From the NCBI RefSeq assembly GCF_000485595.1, contig NW_014577195.1, positions 348,581-412,580 on the forward strand: DNA of 64,000 nucleotides, in the 5' to 3' direction. This DNA is from Priapulus caudatus (Eukaryota > Priapulida > Priapulimorpha > Priapulimorphida > Priapulidae). The notes beneath the pieces were generated by a model, which saw only the letters and a program-made list of their open reading frames with translations, was not told the origin of the DNA and did no database searches. Of this stretch, positions 11,920 through 22,535 are shown piece by piece; the first letter of the stretch is position 1; the number at the start of each line of letters is the position of its first letter. Both the position numbers and the translations under genes were made by a program.

Positions 11920-12945
11920 ATGGATAAATGGATGGATGAATAATGGCATATATGGATATGGAATGGATTTGGATGGATGGCTATGGATGGATGGATGGAA
12001 TGGATGGATGGATGGATGGATGGCATGGATGGGATGGCATGGATTTGGATGGCATGGATTGGATGGTATGGATGGATAGGATGGTGTCGGCCATGGATGG
12101 TAATGGATGGATGGCAATGGATGGAATGGATGGCATGGATGGAATGGTGGATGGAGGTGGATGGATGATGGATGGCATGGATGGCATGGATGATGGAAAT
12201 GGAATGGATGGATGGATGGATGGATGGATGGAATGGGATGGATGGATGGATGGATGGGATGGCATGCGATGGCATGGATGGATGGATGGATGGATCGGAT
12301 GATGGATGGATGGATGGATAGGATGGATGGATGATGGAATGGATGGATTGGATGGGGGGATGGTGATGGCATGATGGAATGGATGCATGAGAATGGATGG
12401 ATGGAGGCATGTATGATGGATGAGATGGATGGCATGATGGATGGATGATGGTAATGCGATGGATGAGAAATGGATGGATGGATGGGATGATGCGATGGAT
12501 GGGTGTGGCATTGGATGTGATGATGGATGGATTGATGGCATGGATGGAGGATTGGATGGATGGATGGATGATTGGATTGGGGATGATGGATGGATGAGAT
12601 GGATGGCAATGGATGGTGCGATGGCATGGCTGGTCATGATGATGGCTTGGATGGATGGCTGGATGGCGATGGATGATGGCATGGATGGGATGGATGCGAT
12701 GGGATGGATGGAATGGCAGGAATTGGCTGGATGGCATGGATGGTATGGATGGGCATGGATGGATGCATGGATGATGCGAGATGGATGATTGCCATTGATG
12801 ATGGATGGAATGGACAAGATGGATGGATGGGTTGAGGCGGTGGCATGGGTGGTGGGTTGGGGTGGTTGGGCTGTTTGGATGGATGATATGGATGGGATTA
12901 GAATTGAATGGTGGATGGGATGGATCGATCGATCGATCGATGTTA
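11920..12945. repeat. ~1 kb ATGG/GGAT tetranucleotide array
   Basis: A long ATGG-based array with scattered GGCATGG and GATGATGG variants, ending in a short GATC run (12924-12940). It gives Met-Asp-Gly-Trp and His-Pro-Ser-Ile open frames of up to ~400 codons, none with any domain. Confidence 0.95.
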
Positions 12946-12984
12946 AATAGGTTAGATAGGTAGTTAGGATAGATTAGGCTCTGC

Positions 12985-13215
12985 ATCGCGAAGAGAGAGA
13001 AAGAGAGAATATGGAAGGAGAGGGAGCAAGAGTGTGTATGTTGGACAGAGAGCAAGGGAGATAAGGAAAGAGAGAGAAAAGCCGCCTTGAGAGTAGCGAG
13101 TGAAACCGTCCATCCATCCATCCATCATCCCATCAGAGAGAGAGAGAGCCCGTCGTGGACGTTGTGGAGAGAGAGAGAGAGAGACGCGACGAGGTGAGAG
13201 ACGGAGAGACGAGAC
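12985..13215. repeat. GA-rich simple repeat
   Basis: Purine-rich GA runs interrupted by an inverted CATC tract at 13105-13132, which is complementary to the ATGG array just upstream. Confidence 0.85.
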
Positions 13216-13371
13216 CGGAATATTCAGCAATACGTATTACCAGGTTCATGTAAGTACTATTTGTCAGCGCTTAATTCATGTTTTCATGCCGGTGGCTGCG
13301 TGGTGTCGTCGCGCCGCTCGCTGCACGCTGGCAGACGACTCGCCGACACCGCCGCCGTCTGCTTCCGGCTA

Positions 13372-13617
13372 GCACACACACACACACACGCACGGCGCCC
13401 GATGCGCACCGTTCGAACACACACACACACACACACACACAACACGAACCACACCACACCACACACAACAACAACCACCACACACGCACGCACACGCACG
13501 GCACACGCCGCACACGCACGCACACGCACGCAGCGCACGGCACACACACAAACAGCACGCACAGCCGCACCACGCACGCCACGCCACGAACACACCATCA
13601 CACACAATCACACACCG
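13372..13617. repeat. CA/CACG dinucleotide-type array
   Basis: CA, CACG and ACCA units run for ~245 bases. All overlapping open frames are low complexity (Thr/His or Cys/Val). Confidence 0.93.
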
Positions 13618-13689
13618 ACTACTTAGCCAGTCTTATTGTCATTCGGACTGCATTTTGTTCAGGTTAGCAGCGGCTGGTGGGCGGCCAAG

Positions 13690-13886
13690 CCAAGCGAGCC
13701 AGGCAGCAGCCGCCCCCAGTAGCAGCACAGCGCCCACAGTAGCAGCCAGCAGCAGCCAGCGCAGAGGCAGCCAGGCAGCGCAGCCAACAACAACAGAACC
13801 AAAGCTGAAGCAGCCGAAGCACGCAGCGCAGCAGCAGTAGCAACAGTAGTAGTAGCAGCAGCAGCAGCAGCAGTAGCAACAGTAGT

Positions 13887-13920
<34 letters not shown>

Positions 13921-14004
13921 GCAGCAGCGGCAGCAGCAGCAGCAACAACAACAACAGCAGCAACAGCAGCAGCAGCAGCAGCAGCAACAACAAAGCAGCA
14001 GCAA

Positions 14005-14035
<31 letters not shown>

Positions 14036-14038
14036 GGT
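13690..14038. repeat. CAG/CAA trinucleotide array
   Basis: Begins as degenerate AGCAGCC sequence and becomes CAG with CAA and TAG interruptions. Stop codons break the glutamine frame repeatedly, which argues against a polyglutamine protein. Confidence 0.9.
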
Positions 14039-14258
14039 AACGGTGGAGGAGACGGCGAGGAATTGCGTGCGTTACGGTCGTCAAGCGTAATGGCGCCGCG
14101 TCGGTCCGCATGAACGTCCGCTGTCGTTTTATGTACGCATTCGGCGAATAACGGAGGCTGAAAAAAACACACACGGCTCGGCGTTCATTTCCGATTGAAA
14201 CGGCATTAGGGTTTACCTTGCTGGTAGTCAGCGCGGCACGTAAGTAACGTCATACGTA

Positions 14259-14415
14259 CCCCCCCCCCCGCACACACACGCACACGCACACGCACGCACG
14301 CACGCACGCACGCATGCACGCATGCACGCATACACACACGCACACACACTATATGCGCGCCCGCACACACTTGTATGCACACACGCACACAGTCATGTAC
14401 ACACGCACGAACGCA
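14259..14415. repeat. Poly-C followed by CA/CACG array
   Basis: A run of 11 C at 14259 followed by CACA and CACG units. Bases 14420-15100 contain no recognisable gene. Confidence 0.9.
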
Positions 14416-15377
14416 CTTGAGTCCGCACGCGCGTGTATATGAGCTATTCCAGCGTGACTCACGTGTCATTTCCTGGGCGAGAAAAATTTACATCGTTTTC
14501 ATGGATTGGCTGATATAAAGTTAAAAGATATACCAGGAGTGAATGAAACCAATTTTGGGTTTATTCATTCCTGTTTTATGCCTTCCTGTTATATACATGC
14601 ACTACGGTGACAAACCTTTGCTATGCATTAGTATTACAACAGCTATACGCCTTCTACATTGGGTATATCGTAGTCGGTATCCCGAAGCGTTATACGATGG
14701 GCTATAGAGATACGCGTCTGCTACTGTTAGGAGCGAACTGCTGAAAGCTAGGCTTAACACATTTCTACAGATTATTAAAATGTACTCAAAGCGCACAGAA
14801 GCGGCCATGGGCATGAGCGCGGGGCATATATTTGAACGCTGAAGTATTGTGATCCCTTTGAATTATTCCCATTTTTTTACTGTGCGCGCGCTCACCCTCG
14901 CACGTTCGTGCGTGCGGGCACACACACACTTATTCAGTATTGCGCCCTTGTACGCCCGTACACGCTCACCCAGCATACTTAATTAGAAGAAGAAAAATCT
15001 CAGGGTTATAATTTTAATGAGCATACATGACGTGCAGTGAGCAATCGGTGCAAAAAATCGATAATCCCTGTACAATGTGAATCCTCAGCAGCTGAGCCCG
15101 ATGCTGTCTTCTTCATCTTCTTCTTCATTTGCACCAGTAGCAGCAGCATCCAGCAGCAGTAGCTGCTGTATTGGCGTAATGCAATGTTATAAAATAATGA
15201 AACTACCTGCGAGCAATTAGCAACAATTAAGCGTGCCAGTTTGTCGCGCACATCTACTCTGTACGCAGCCGTTAATATATGCAGTCAACTCGCACTAATC
15301 TGCCTCATCGCCAGTCTGCCTGCTAATCATATGCAAAGAATGCTGGTCGATCCATGGAGAGTGCGTTGGTTGATATC

Positions 15378-15435
15378 AGTTATGATGATGCTGATGATGG
15401 TGATGACGATGACGATGGTGGTGGTGATGATGATA

Positions 15436-15482
<47 letters not shown>

Positions 15483-15535
15483 AGTGGTGGTGATGATGGT
15501 GATGTTGAGGTTGATGACAATGTTGATAGTCATGT
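15378..15535. repeat. GAT/GGT trinucleotide array
   Basis: GAT units with a central GGT stretch; poly-Asp, poly-Met and poly-Ile frames result. A short CAG tract lies upstream at 15135-15165. Confidence 0.92.
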
Positions 15536-15792
15536 TACTGTTAATCTGTGAGGCGTGCCTGCGTGCGTGTTTGCGTGTGTTCAAACGCGTGCGCAGGCGT
15601 GTTTTTGCGTGCATGTGCGCACGTACGTCTGCATGCGTCAATGCCTGGTTCATGTCTCTGTCATCTAGCCAGCCGTGCTCACAAGCCTGCTTGCCTGCTT
15701 ACGTTGGCAGTCACCGCGCGTTGCCGACGGGAGTGTGTCTGTACGTACGTATAATCGTGTGTGACATCGCCATCGGCGCTCGTGCGTACATG

Positions 15793-15942
15793 CAGCCGCA
15801 GCAGCAGCAGTGGCAGCAGCAGCAGTAGTAGCACCAACACCAGCAGCAGTAGCAGCAGCAGGAGCAGCAGCAGCAGCAGCAGCCGTGGCAGCAGCAGCAG
15901 TAGCAGTAGCAGCAGCAGCAGCAGCAGCAGTAGCAGCAGCAG

Positions 15943-15974
<32 letters not shown>

Positions 15975-15976
15975 TC

Positions 15977-16015
<39 letters not shown>

Positions 16016-16165
16016 AGCAGCAGTAGCAGCAGTAGCAGCAGCAGTAGCAGCAGCAGTAGCAGCAGCATCAGCAGCATCATCAGCAGCAGTAGTAACAGCA
16101 GCATCATCATCAGCAGCAGCAGCAATAGCAGTAGCACCACCACCACCACCAGCAGTAGCAGCAGC

Positions 16166-16204
<39 letters not shown>

Positions 16205-16277
16205 AGCACCACCACCACCACCACCAGCAGCAGCAGTAGCAGTAGCAGTAGCAGTAGCAGCAGCAGCAGCAGCGGTG
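15793..16277. repeat. ~485-bp CAG/AGT/ACC trinucleotide array
   Basis: CAG with TAG, ATC and CCA interspersed; the repeat reads as poly-Ser, poly-Ala or poly-Leu. TAG stops interrupt the Gln frame throughout, so it is not a polyglutamine gene. Confidence 0.95.
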
Positions 16278-16489
16278 GTGAGGCTGCGCGCCACACACAG
16301 TCGTCGCTAGCCTGACGAGCAGTGCACGAGCGAGCGCGGCGTTCAGCTGCTGCATGCTGCCGACGAGAAATTGATATCGCGATCGGGCGAGAGCGGGAGC
16401 GGAGCGGCTGAAGGCGTGGTGCGTACGTCGTCAACGCGTCGTCCCGTCAGGTGGATAGATCGACACTACTATTACGTGCGACGATGTTG

Positions 16490-16578
16490 CGCGCGCGTGT
16501 TTGTGCGCGCGTGTGTGTCTATGTATGTATGTGTGCGTGTGCGTGCGTGTGCGTGTGCGTGCGTGTTCGTGTATGTGC
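16490..16578. repeat. GT/GC-rich simple repeat
   Basis: GTGT and GCGT units. The interval 16580-16800 has no recognisable gene. Confidence 0.85.
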
Positions 16579-16820
16579 GAGAGGGAATTTGTTGTCGGTC
16601 TGCGCCACGTGCAGCCAAGCAATATTGCACGTGTCCGTATGGTGGTTGTATACACAAAGATGTCACGGCAACGATGTGCAGAAAAAGAAGGCGGAGGAGG
16701 CAGAGGAGGAGTAGAACTTCGGAAGCCCAGCGCGATTTCTCTGACATGATGTTCACGGTTTGGTCGGCGTTCCGACGGGGTTTTTTGGTGTTGCGCGTGT
16801 GTGCTGGCGTGCGTGCGTGC

Positions 16821-17112
16821 GTGTGTGCGCACCTAGTCTAGGTGTGTGCGCACCTAGTCTACGTGTGCGCGCACCTAGTCTACGTGTGTGCACCTAGTCT
16901 GTGCGCGCACCTAGTCTACGTGTGCGCGCACCTAGTTTACGTGTGCGCGCACCTAGTCTACGTGTGCGCGCACCTAGTCTACGTGTGCGCGCACCTAGTC
17001 TACGTGTGTGCGCACCTAGTCTACGTGTGTGCGCACCTAGTCTACGTGTGCGCGCACCTAGTCTGTGCGCGCACCTAGTCTACGTGTGTGCGCATCTAGT
17101 CTACGTGTGTGC
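16821..17112. repeat. 21-bp minisatellite, about 14 copies
   Basis: The unit is close to GTGTGTGCGCACCTAGTCTAC, with two shortened units and a few substitutions. Because 21 is divisible by three the array is open in frame as a heptapeptide repeat (CAHLVYV), but there is no flanking coding sequence. There are no unique spacers, so it is not a CRISPR. Each unit contains TGCGCGCA- or TGTGCGCA-type alternating purine-pyrimidine sequence. Confidence 0.95.
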
Positions 17113-17119
17113 GTTGGAA

Positions 17120-17330
17120 GATTTAATTCGCTCCACGCGTCGGCGGGGCGCTGCTATGTGTGTGGCTTGGGTTTTCCGAGCAAGAGAACGTGCGTGGAAC
17201 GTTCCTCGTTGGCGCGGGATTCGAACCCGGGACTCGATGATACGGCTGCGACGCATACGTAGGTAGGCGGCGATTGTTAGATGGCCTCTCATGTGATATC
17301 GTCGGTGATTAGTGACATTGGGCACTATGC
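17120..17330 (-). mobile_element. Probable tRNA-derived SINE or tRNA relic
   Basis: On the - strand, 17211-17233 reads GTCCCGGGTTCGAATCCCGC, which contains a perfect pol III B box (GGTTCGAATCC) in a nearly complete T-arm context. A convincing A box and acceptor stem were not found, so this is not an intact tRNA gene. A tRNA-derived SINE is the simplest reading, and the outer limits given are approximate. Confidence 0.45.
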
Positions 17331-17666
17331 ATCCGTGGAGCGTTTTTGAAAACGTAAACTCTTCTCTGAGTGGGATTCACTAGACATGATGTTTCGCAGT
17401 CTCTTTCTCAGAACATTCTCTATAACAATATTTCTTGTTGTAAAACATGACTGATGTGAAGCGTTATAATGTACACGCGTTAGTTGGGACTCGATGGCTC
17501 TGAAGACTCACTCACTAAGCAATCCACATTTCACTGGTGTGCATCTCGCGCTTTTGTATTGGTCCTTGCCTACAATCAAACTCACGTCAACCTACTGTTT
17601 GTCGTAATTCGTTATCTGTATTTAAGCAGTCGGTTGTGAGAACTCATGCCCGCGCTCTCGCATTAG

Positions 17667-17818
17667 GGGTAATGCTATCCCCCGGGCGTGGAGGGAGGTT
17701 ACCGCAACGTGGCAGCACTAGTGTTAGGATAGTGTTAGGATTGGGTAATGCTATCCCCCGGGCGTGGAGGGAGGTTACCGCAACGTGGCAGCACTAGTGT
17801 TAGGATAGTGTTAGGATT
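17667..17818. repeat. 76-bp tandem duplication next to telomeric DNA
   Basis: Two practically identical 76-base units start with GGGTAATGC at 17667 and 17743. Each ends in GTTAGGATAGTGTTAGGATT, a telomere-like word, and the second runs straight into the TTAGGG tract. Confidence 0.95.
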
Positions 17819-17896
17819 AGGGTTAGGGTAAGGGTTAGGGTTAGGGTTAGGGTTAGGGATTGGGTTAGGGTTAGGGTTAGGGTTAGGGTTAGGGTT
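17816..17896 (+). repeat. Interstitial TTAGGG telomeric tract
   Basis: About 13 TTAGGG units in direct orientation with three variant units (GTAAGGG, GATTGGG). Both sides are non-telomeric, so this is an internal tract or a healed or fused end, not a chromosome terminus. Bases 17900-18410 hold no recognised gene. Confidence 0.97.
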
Positions 17897-18411
17897 TTTG
17901 CATCATGATATCTGTCCCCACACCATAGATTAATTTTTGTGGATTTTTGGACCTATATATAGCGCTCCGAGATATATACTCTTTATGTTATGTATCGTTG
18001 GACGATATGGAGGTAACGCATACGGAGGAGTAATGATTTTGGAGCGCACCACCCACGAAACCAAACCCCCCGGCCCCCGCGCCCACGGAAACCGCATTTA
18101 TACGTCACGTATAACGTGACCGCTCCCGTCCACGGAGCCCGGGGAACTAAGCAACACCCTCGCATTAGTGCTTAGGTTCGTCCGATTTCCTTAACGCATG
18201 ATCAGTCAGGTCGTGATCGGTACGTCGGTCCAGGTATGCTAGGGTGCCTCAGAGCATGCGACAAGGATGGACTGGCGGGCCGGCTGCAACTCCATTCGAA
18301 CGCGTCGTTCACGAACGGCTCACCAGCACAGCCTGGGCGCAGGTGTGTCATCGAGTCGGGCTGAGGCGCTGCATGAATTCCAGTACTGATCAAGACCCGA
18401 CTCGCGCATTG

Positions 18412-18690
18412 CGCATATCCCCCCTCTCCCTCTCCTCTTCTGTATCGTCTCATCTATCTCTCTCTCCAGCTCGTCCAGTCTCTCTCTCTCTTCTGTTCCT
18501 CCTCTCTCTATCTTCTCATCCGCTTCCTTTCTCTCTTTCTATCTCTCGCGTCGTCTGTTCTACTCTCTTCTCTTCTATCGCTCCCGATCTCTCTCCACTC
18601 CCTCTCTCCTCTCTCTCATCTCGCTCCCCGTCTGTCTCCTCTCTCACTCCTCTCTTCTTCATCGTCTGCTCTCTCATCTCTCTCTTCTAG
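18412..18690. repeat. CT-rich polypyrimidine tract
   Basis: Dense TCTC and CTCC simple sequence on the + strand, the mirror of the GA tract at 11.2-11.9 kb. Confidence 0.9.
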
Positions 18691-18693
18691 AGG

Positions 18694-18885
18694 GTGCGGA
18701 TAGCAGCGGGGGGCGGTGGGGTGTGTGGGTGGGGTGTGTGGATGGTGGGTGGTGGTGGCGGGGGTGGGGGGGTCGGGCGGTGGGGGCGTGTGTGGGTGTG
18801 TGGTGGGTGGGGGGGGGCGGGTGGGTCTGGTGGCGGGGGGTGGTGGGGTGGTGGGTGGGGTGGGGCAAAGAGGAGGCAGGGATGA
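18694..18885 (+). repeat. G-rich GGGTGG tract
   Basis: About 190 bases dominated by GGGTGG, GTGGG and runs of up to eight G, with many groups of four closely spaced G-runs. Quadruplex formation on the + strand is predicted from sequence alone. The Gly/Trp-rich frames over it are not genes. Confidence 0.9.
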
Positions 18886-18914
18886 GGGGCGGTGGGATGG
18901 GGGTGGGCTTCCAC

Positions 18915-20690
18915 TTCTCTCATCGCTCCCATCATTTCTCTCCCGGTCTCGGTTCTCTCTCTCGCTCCCAATCTCTCCTCTCGCTGCTCACCTCTCTTCT
19001 CAATCTCTCTTCTTTTCTCTCTCTGTCCCACTCTTTCTCTCTCTCTCCTCTCTCTTCTATTTCTCTCTTCTTTCTCATCTCGTCCACTCTCTCTCTGTGC
19101 CTCAGATCTAGGACCAGATTAGGCCATTCTCTCTCATCATTCGTCGTCTCTCTCTCTCCTCTCCTCTAGGGACCTATCCCTCTCTGATACTCTCTTCTAT
19201 CTCTCTCTCCTCTTCTAATCGTCTTTTCTATCGGCCCGCTGCGCTCCCCTCTTTCCCCATCTTCTCTCGTCATCCACTCCCTCTCTCGCTACCCCCGACC
19301 CCCCACAGTCTCCTCGTCCCTCTCCGGTCCTGCCGCGTACCTCTCCACCAACACACACTCTCCCTCGCGTCTCTCTCCTCCACACAGCTCCACACCCCAC
19401 CACACAAGACACAACCCCCAACCACCAACCAACAACAAAGCCCACCAACCAACCACCACAAATCAAAAGATCACAAAAATAAAAAAAAAAACACAAAAAA
19501 AGGATCAAAATACTCTCAACATATCTAAAAAAAAAAAAACTCACATCTAATAATACGAAAAAATCAAAAACAAAAATCAAAAATTCTCTCTCCTCTCTCA
19601 AAAAAAATAAAAAAGACAAAAACTAAAAAACAAAATACAAAAAAAATAAAAAAAAATATCAATAAAACAACAAATACAAAAGAAAAAAAAAAAACAAATA
19701 TCAAAAATACAGAAAAAAAAAACTCGACCTCTCCATAAACATAAAAAGCGCTCCAATAAAAAAACAAAAAAAAAAAAAAAACAAAAGCAAAAAAAAACAA
19801 AGAAAACAAATCCTCTCCTCGATCACCCATCAAAATCGCATCGCGCCATCTTCTCGTCTCTCTCTCTCTTCTTATTCTCTCTCTGTCCCACTCTTTCCTC
19901 TCTCTCTGCGCGTTCTATTTCTCTCTCTTTCATCTCTTTTTAATATCTCTCCTATCTCATCCACACCCAACAAATCAAAAAGCCTCCCTCATCTCTACAC
20001 ATCAAATTCTCTAATCTCTCTCTCATCATCCGTCTGAATCTCTCTCTATCTGCTTTTCTCGTGCTTCTCCTCGCCCTTTTCGTCTCCCAACTTTTTCTCT
20101 CGTCGCTCCTCTCTCTCTCCCCTATCTCACGCTCCTCATCACATCCTCTCTCTCTCTCTCTCACTACCTCTCTCATCGCTCCACAAAAAAGATCTCTCTC
20201 TCTCTCCTCCGATCTCTCTCTCTCATCCCCTTCTTTTTCTTTCTCACAACACAACGCACTCATATTCTCTCTCTCATTCTCTCTCTTTCTCTCTTTCTCC
20301 ATCTCTCCGTCCTCTCTCTCTACTCTCCTCTCGATCTCTCCTCTCGTCCTCTTCTCTCATCTCTCTCTACACACACACAGCTATCAACGAAGCCCTCCTC
20401 TCTCTTTCAATCTCATGCCCGTCAGCTCGACCATCCTCTGTCTCTTTCTCTCTCCGCGCCCATCTCTCTCGAGCTGCGCTTTCCCATCTTCTATTTGCGC
20501 CTCGCTCTCTTCTCCTCTCGCTCTTTCTCTCGTCTCTGCCTTCTCTCTCCGTACTCTCATCGTCCGTCTCTATCTCTCTCCATCCTATCTCCATCCTCTC
20601 TACATTCTCTGTCCCTCTTCTGTCATCTGAATCTCCATCTCGAATCTTTCGTGCTTCTATCTCCGCATCCGTCTCTCGCTCTTCTCCCTC
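18915..20690. repeat. 1.8-kb CT-rich block with A-rich insert
   Basis: Polypyrimidine sequence (TCTC, CTCT) interrupted at about 19385-19815 by CCAAC units followed by A-rich CAAAAA and AAAAAT sequence. Strand asymmetry is extreme throughout. No coding domain is visible in any of the Ser/Leu-rich or Phe-rich frames. Bases 20700-21075 contain nothing recognised. Confidence 0.88.
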
Positions 20691-21075
20691 CGGCCTGAGA
20701 AACTTATCTTCTAGTTTGTCAATGAAGGCACTTTCTTAGACTGGTCTGCGCTCACTTCTTCTCCGCCTACGTCACCGCTTATGCCGCGCATCTTCCAACA
20801 TCCTCTTCCACGTTTCTCGTTCTGTTTTTTTTCCTAATCATCATCCTAAATGTCGTGCGTCGTAGTGCTGCATGCCGCTATGCCAAACGTGTGGGCGACA
20901 ATCGTCTCATGTAGACTTACGTGTATGGTGACGTGGGTCCATTATATGGCAGGGTGTATGTGCGCTGGTAGCTTCGGATATGGGCCTGGACTAGGCGCAA
21001 CAGGCCGCGAATGACAACTGGTTTGTGTCATATATATAATATAAAAATGGTCGAATGCTAGAAGAATAAGGGATA

Positions 21076-21661
21076 TCTATATAATAATGATAATTATTAT
21101 ATGCGATGTGCTGTCTGTGTGTCCACCAGGGTATATTCTTACTATAGTATTTGGCGAATGTGGTAGTATGTAATGTAGCCCTTAATGAAAGACTCGACCG
21201 TCAGTTTAATACTCAAAGTAGCCAGCACATAATCACTCAGAAAAGAGATCGATGAACTACATACAGACAGGTTTTATAACTATACATCGCCTGAAAACGG
21301 TAAAACAAGGCTTAAAAAAGACAACAACAAAAAAAGGTAAAGATTTGCCTGAAAATAGGGGGCGCTATATCTTTGCCTTGCTAATATTTCGCCGTCTGTG
21401 AACGCTGTGGTGTAATATTTCGCCGCATGTCAACGTTGTGCTGCATGTAAGCCCAATAATGATTTTTATGATTTTTGTAAGCCCAATAATGATTTTTATG
21501 ATTTTTGTAATCCCAATAATGTAAGTAGAAAAAATCGTGTAATAATGAAGTTAAATGTCAATGTCAAGGTCAATCTCTTCTCTTATCTTTCTGGGTATTG
21601 AACAGTCGGTACCACATGCATCATAGTCACTAAACCCGCGCTTAGCGCGGGTTCCAGCTAG
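21076..21661 (+). mobile_element. Non-autonomous Helitron, complete (586 bp)
   Basis: It begins TCTATATAATAATG directly after an A and ends with CTAG directly before a T, the A/T target rule of Helitrons. A perfect 7-bp-stem hairpin CCCGCGCTTAGCGCGGG occupies 21635-21651, six bases before the terminal CTAG at 21658-21661. These are the canonical 5'-TC, 3' hairpin and CTRR features. There is no target duplication and no ORF, so it must depend on a Rep/Helicase supplied elsewhere. A ~31-bp direct repeat (AAGCCCAATAATG...) lies inside at 21450-21525. Confidence 0.87.
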
Positions 21662-21669
21662 TATATATA

Positions 21670-21727
21670 ATATATATTATCAAGAGCTAATAATCCCTAG
21701 GTTTTATTGGCTCTTGATATTATATAT
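21670..21727. repeat. 58-bp palindrome between two Helitron 3' ends
   Basis: Arms include TATCAAGAGCTAATAA on the left and TTATTGGCTCTTGATA on the right, centred between 21698 and 21699. It begins nine bases after the CTAG end of the + strand Helitron and ends six bases before the CTAG end of the - strand Helitron. Confidence 0.85.
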
Positions 21728-21845
21728 ATATACTAGCGGGATATCCGGCGTTGCCCGGGGAAATCAGTGGCGTTGGTGGTTGCTTGCTCAGTTGGTGACC
21801 GCTTGGTTAAAAGGAAAATACCCAAAAAAATCCAACTATCTATCT

Positions 21846-22088
21846 ATCCATGCATCCATCCCCATGCCATCCCATCCCATCCCATCGCACCGCATCCCTT
21901 CCCATCCCATCCCATCCCATCTCATCGTATCCCATGCCATCCCATGCTATCCCATGCCATGCCATGCCATCCCATTCCATTCCATCCCATCGCACCGCAT
22001 TCCATCCCATCCCATCCCATGTCATGCCATCCCATGCCATCCCATCCCATCGCATGCCATCCCGTGCCATCCCATCCCATCCCATCCC
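21846..22088. repeat. CCCAT pentanucleotide-type array
   Basis: CCCAT with CCATG and CGCAC variants for ~240 bases, located just inside the 3' end of the - strand Helitron. Confidence 0.95.
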
Positions 22089-22157
22089 TAACAGTAAAAA
22101 ATAAAAATAAATCAAAAGATAAAAGACATTAAAAATTAAAAATTAAAAGTAAAAAAG

Positions 22158-22434
22158 TAAAATTAATACATACTAAAGAGGTAGGTAAAGGGAAAAAAGG
22201 AAAAAGGGGAAAATAAGTTCCCCAGCTGGGACTCGAAAGCGGAATCCCGGTGTAGGAGACTGTTGTTCTAGCGATTAGGCCACTGCGCCGTTAAGGATAT
22301 AGACTATGGATTCACACGTACGTGATGTTAATCTGTACGCACCGCCATCTATTGATGAATAGAATTTTTATCAATTTTTAACTTTTTTTCACGTTTTTTC
22401 CCTTTACCTACCTCTTTAGTATGTATTAATTTTA
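22158..22434. repeat. Perfect 41-bp inverted repeats enclosing tRNA-like sequence
   Basis: 22158-22198 and 22394-22434 are exact reverse complements (41 of 41), separated by 195 bases. The loop contains the tRNA-like segment at 22217-22293. An assembly gap starts six bases after the right arm, which fits a structure that is hard to sequence through. Confidence 0.9.
22217..22293 (-). tRNA. tRNA-Arg-like relic or SINE head
   Basis: On the - strand the segment has a good A-box region (GTGGCCTAATCGCTAGA, as in arginine tRNAs) and a B-box region (TTTCGAGTCCC) at tRNA-like spacing, with a possible CCT anticodon in the loop CTCCTAC. The 5' side of the T-stem does not pair with CCCAG and no matching acceptor stem is seen. 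It is therefore a degenerate tRNA or the head of a tRNA-derived SINE, not a functional tRNA gene. Confidence 0.5.
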
Positions 22435-22440
22435 ATTTTT

Positions 22441-22465
22441 NNNNNNNNNNNNNNNNNNNNNNNNN
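22441..22465. other. Assembly gap (25 N)
   Basis: Run of 25 N immediately after the right arm of the 41-bp inverted repeat and before a poly-G run. Confidence 1.
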
Positions 22466-22515
22466 GGGGGGGGAAATCTGGGCCAAATCCTATTTGACAA
22501 CCCCAGGTTTAAAAA

Positions 22516-22535
22516 CCCTAACCCTAACCCTAACC
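22516..22535 (-). repeat. Short CCCTAA telomere-like run in Helitron
   Basis: Three to four CCCTAA units after GGTTTAAAAA. The same run at the same internal position occurs in the related copies near 47287 and 57521, so it belongs to the element. Confidence 0.85.

Noticed and set aside
11389-13121. Open frames of up to 412 codons (His/Pro/Ser/Ile-rich and Met/Asp/Gly/Trp-rich)
   Set aside because: They arise from the ATGG array and the purine tract; several overlapping frames are open at once, the hallmark of simple sequence.
13690-14038. Polyglutamine gene from the CAG array
   Set aside because: TAG stops occur repeatedly in the Gln frame and no exon-like flanks or splice signals are present.
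15793-16277. Polyglutamine or polyserine gene
   Set aside because: Interrupted by TAG in the Gln frame; the other frames are simple-repeat translations.
16821-17112. CRISPR array
   Set aside because: Units are contiguous 21-mers without unique spacers, in a eukaryotic context.
17120-17330. Functional tRNA gene
   Set aside because: The B box is perfect, but A box, anticodon arm and acceptor stem could not be fitted together.
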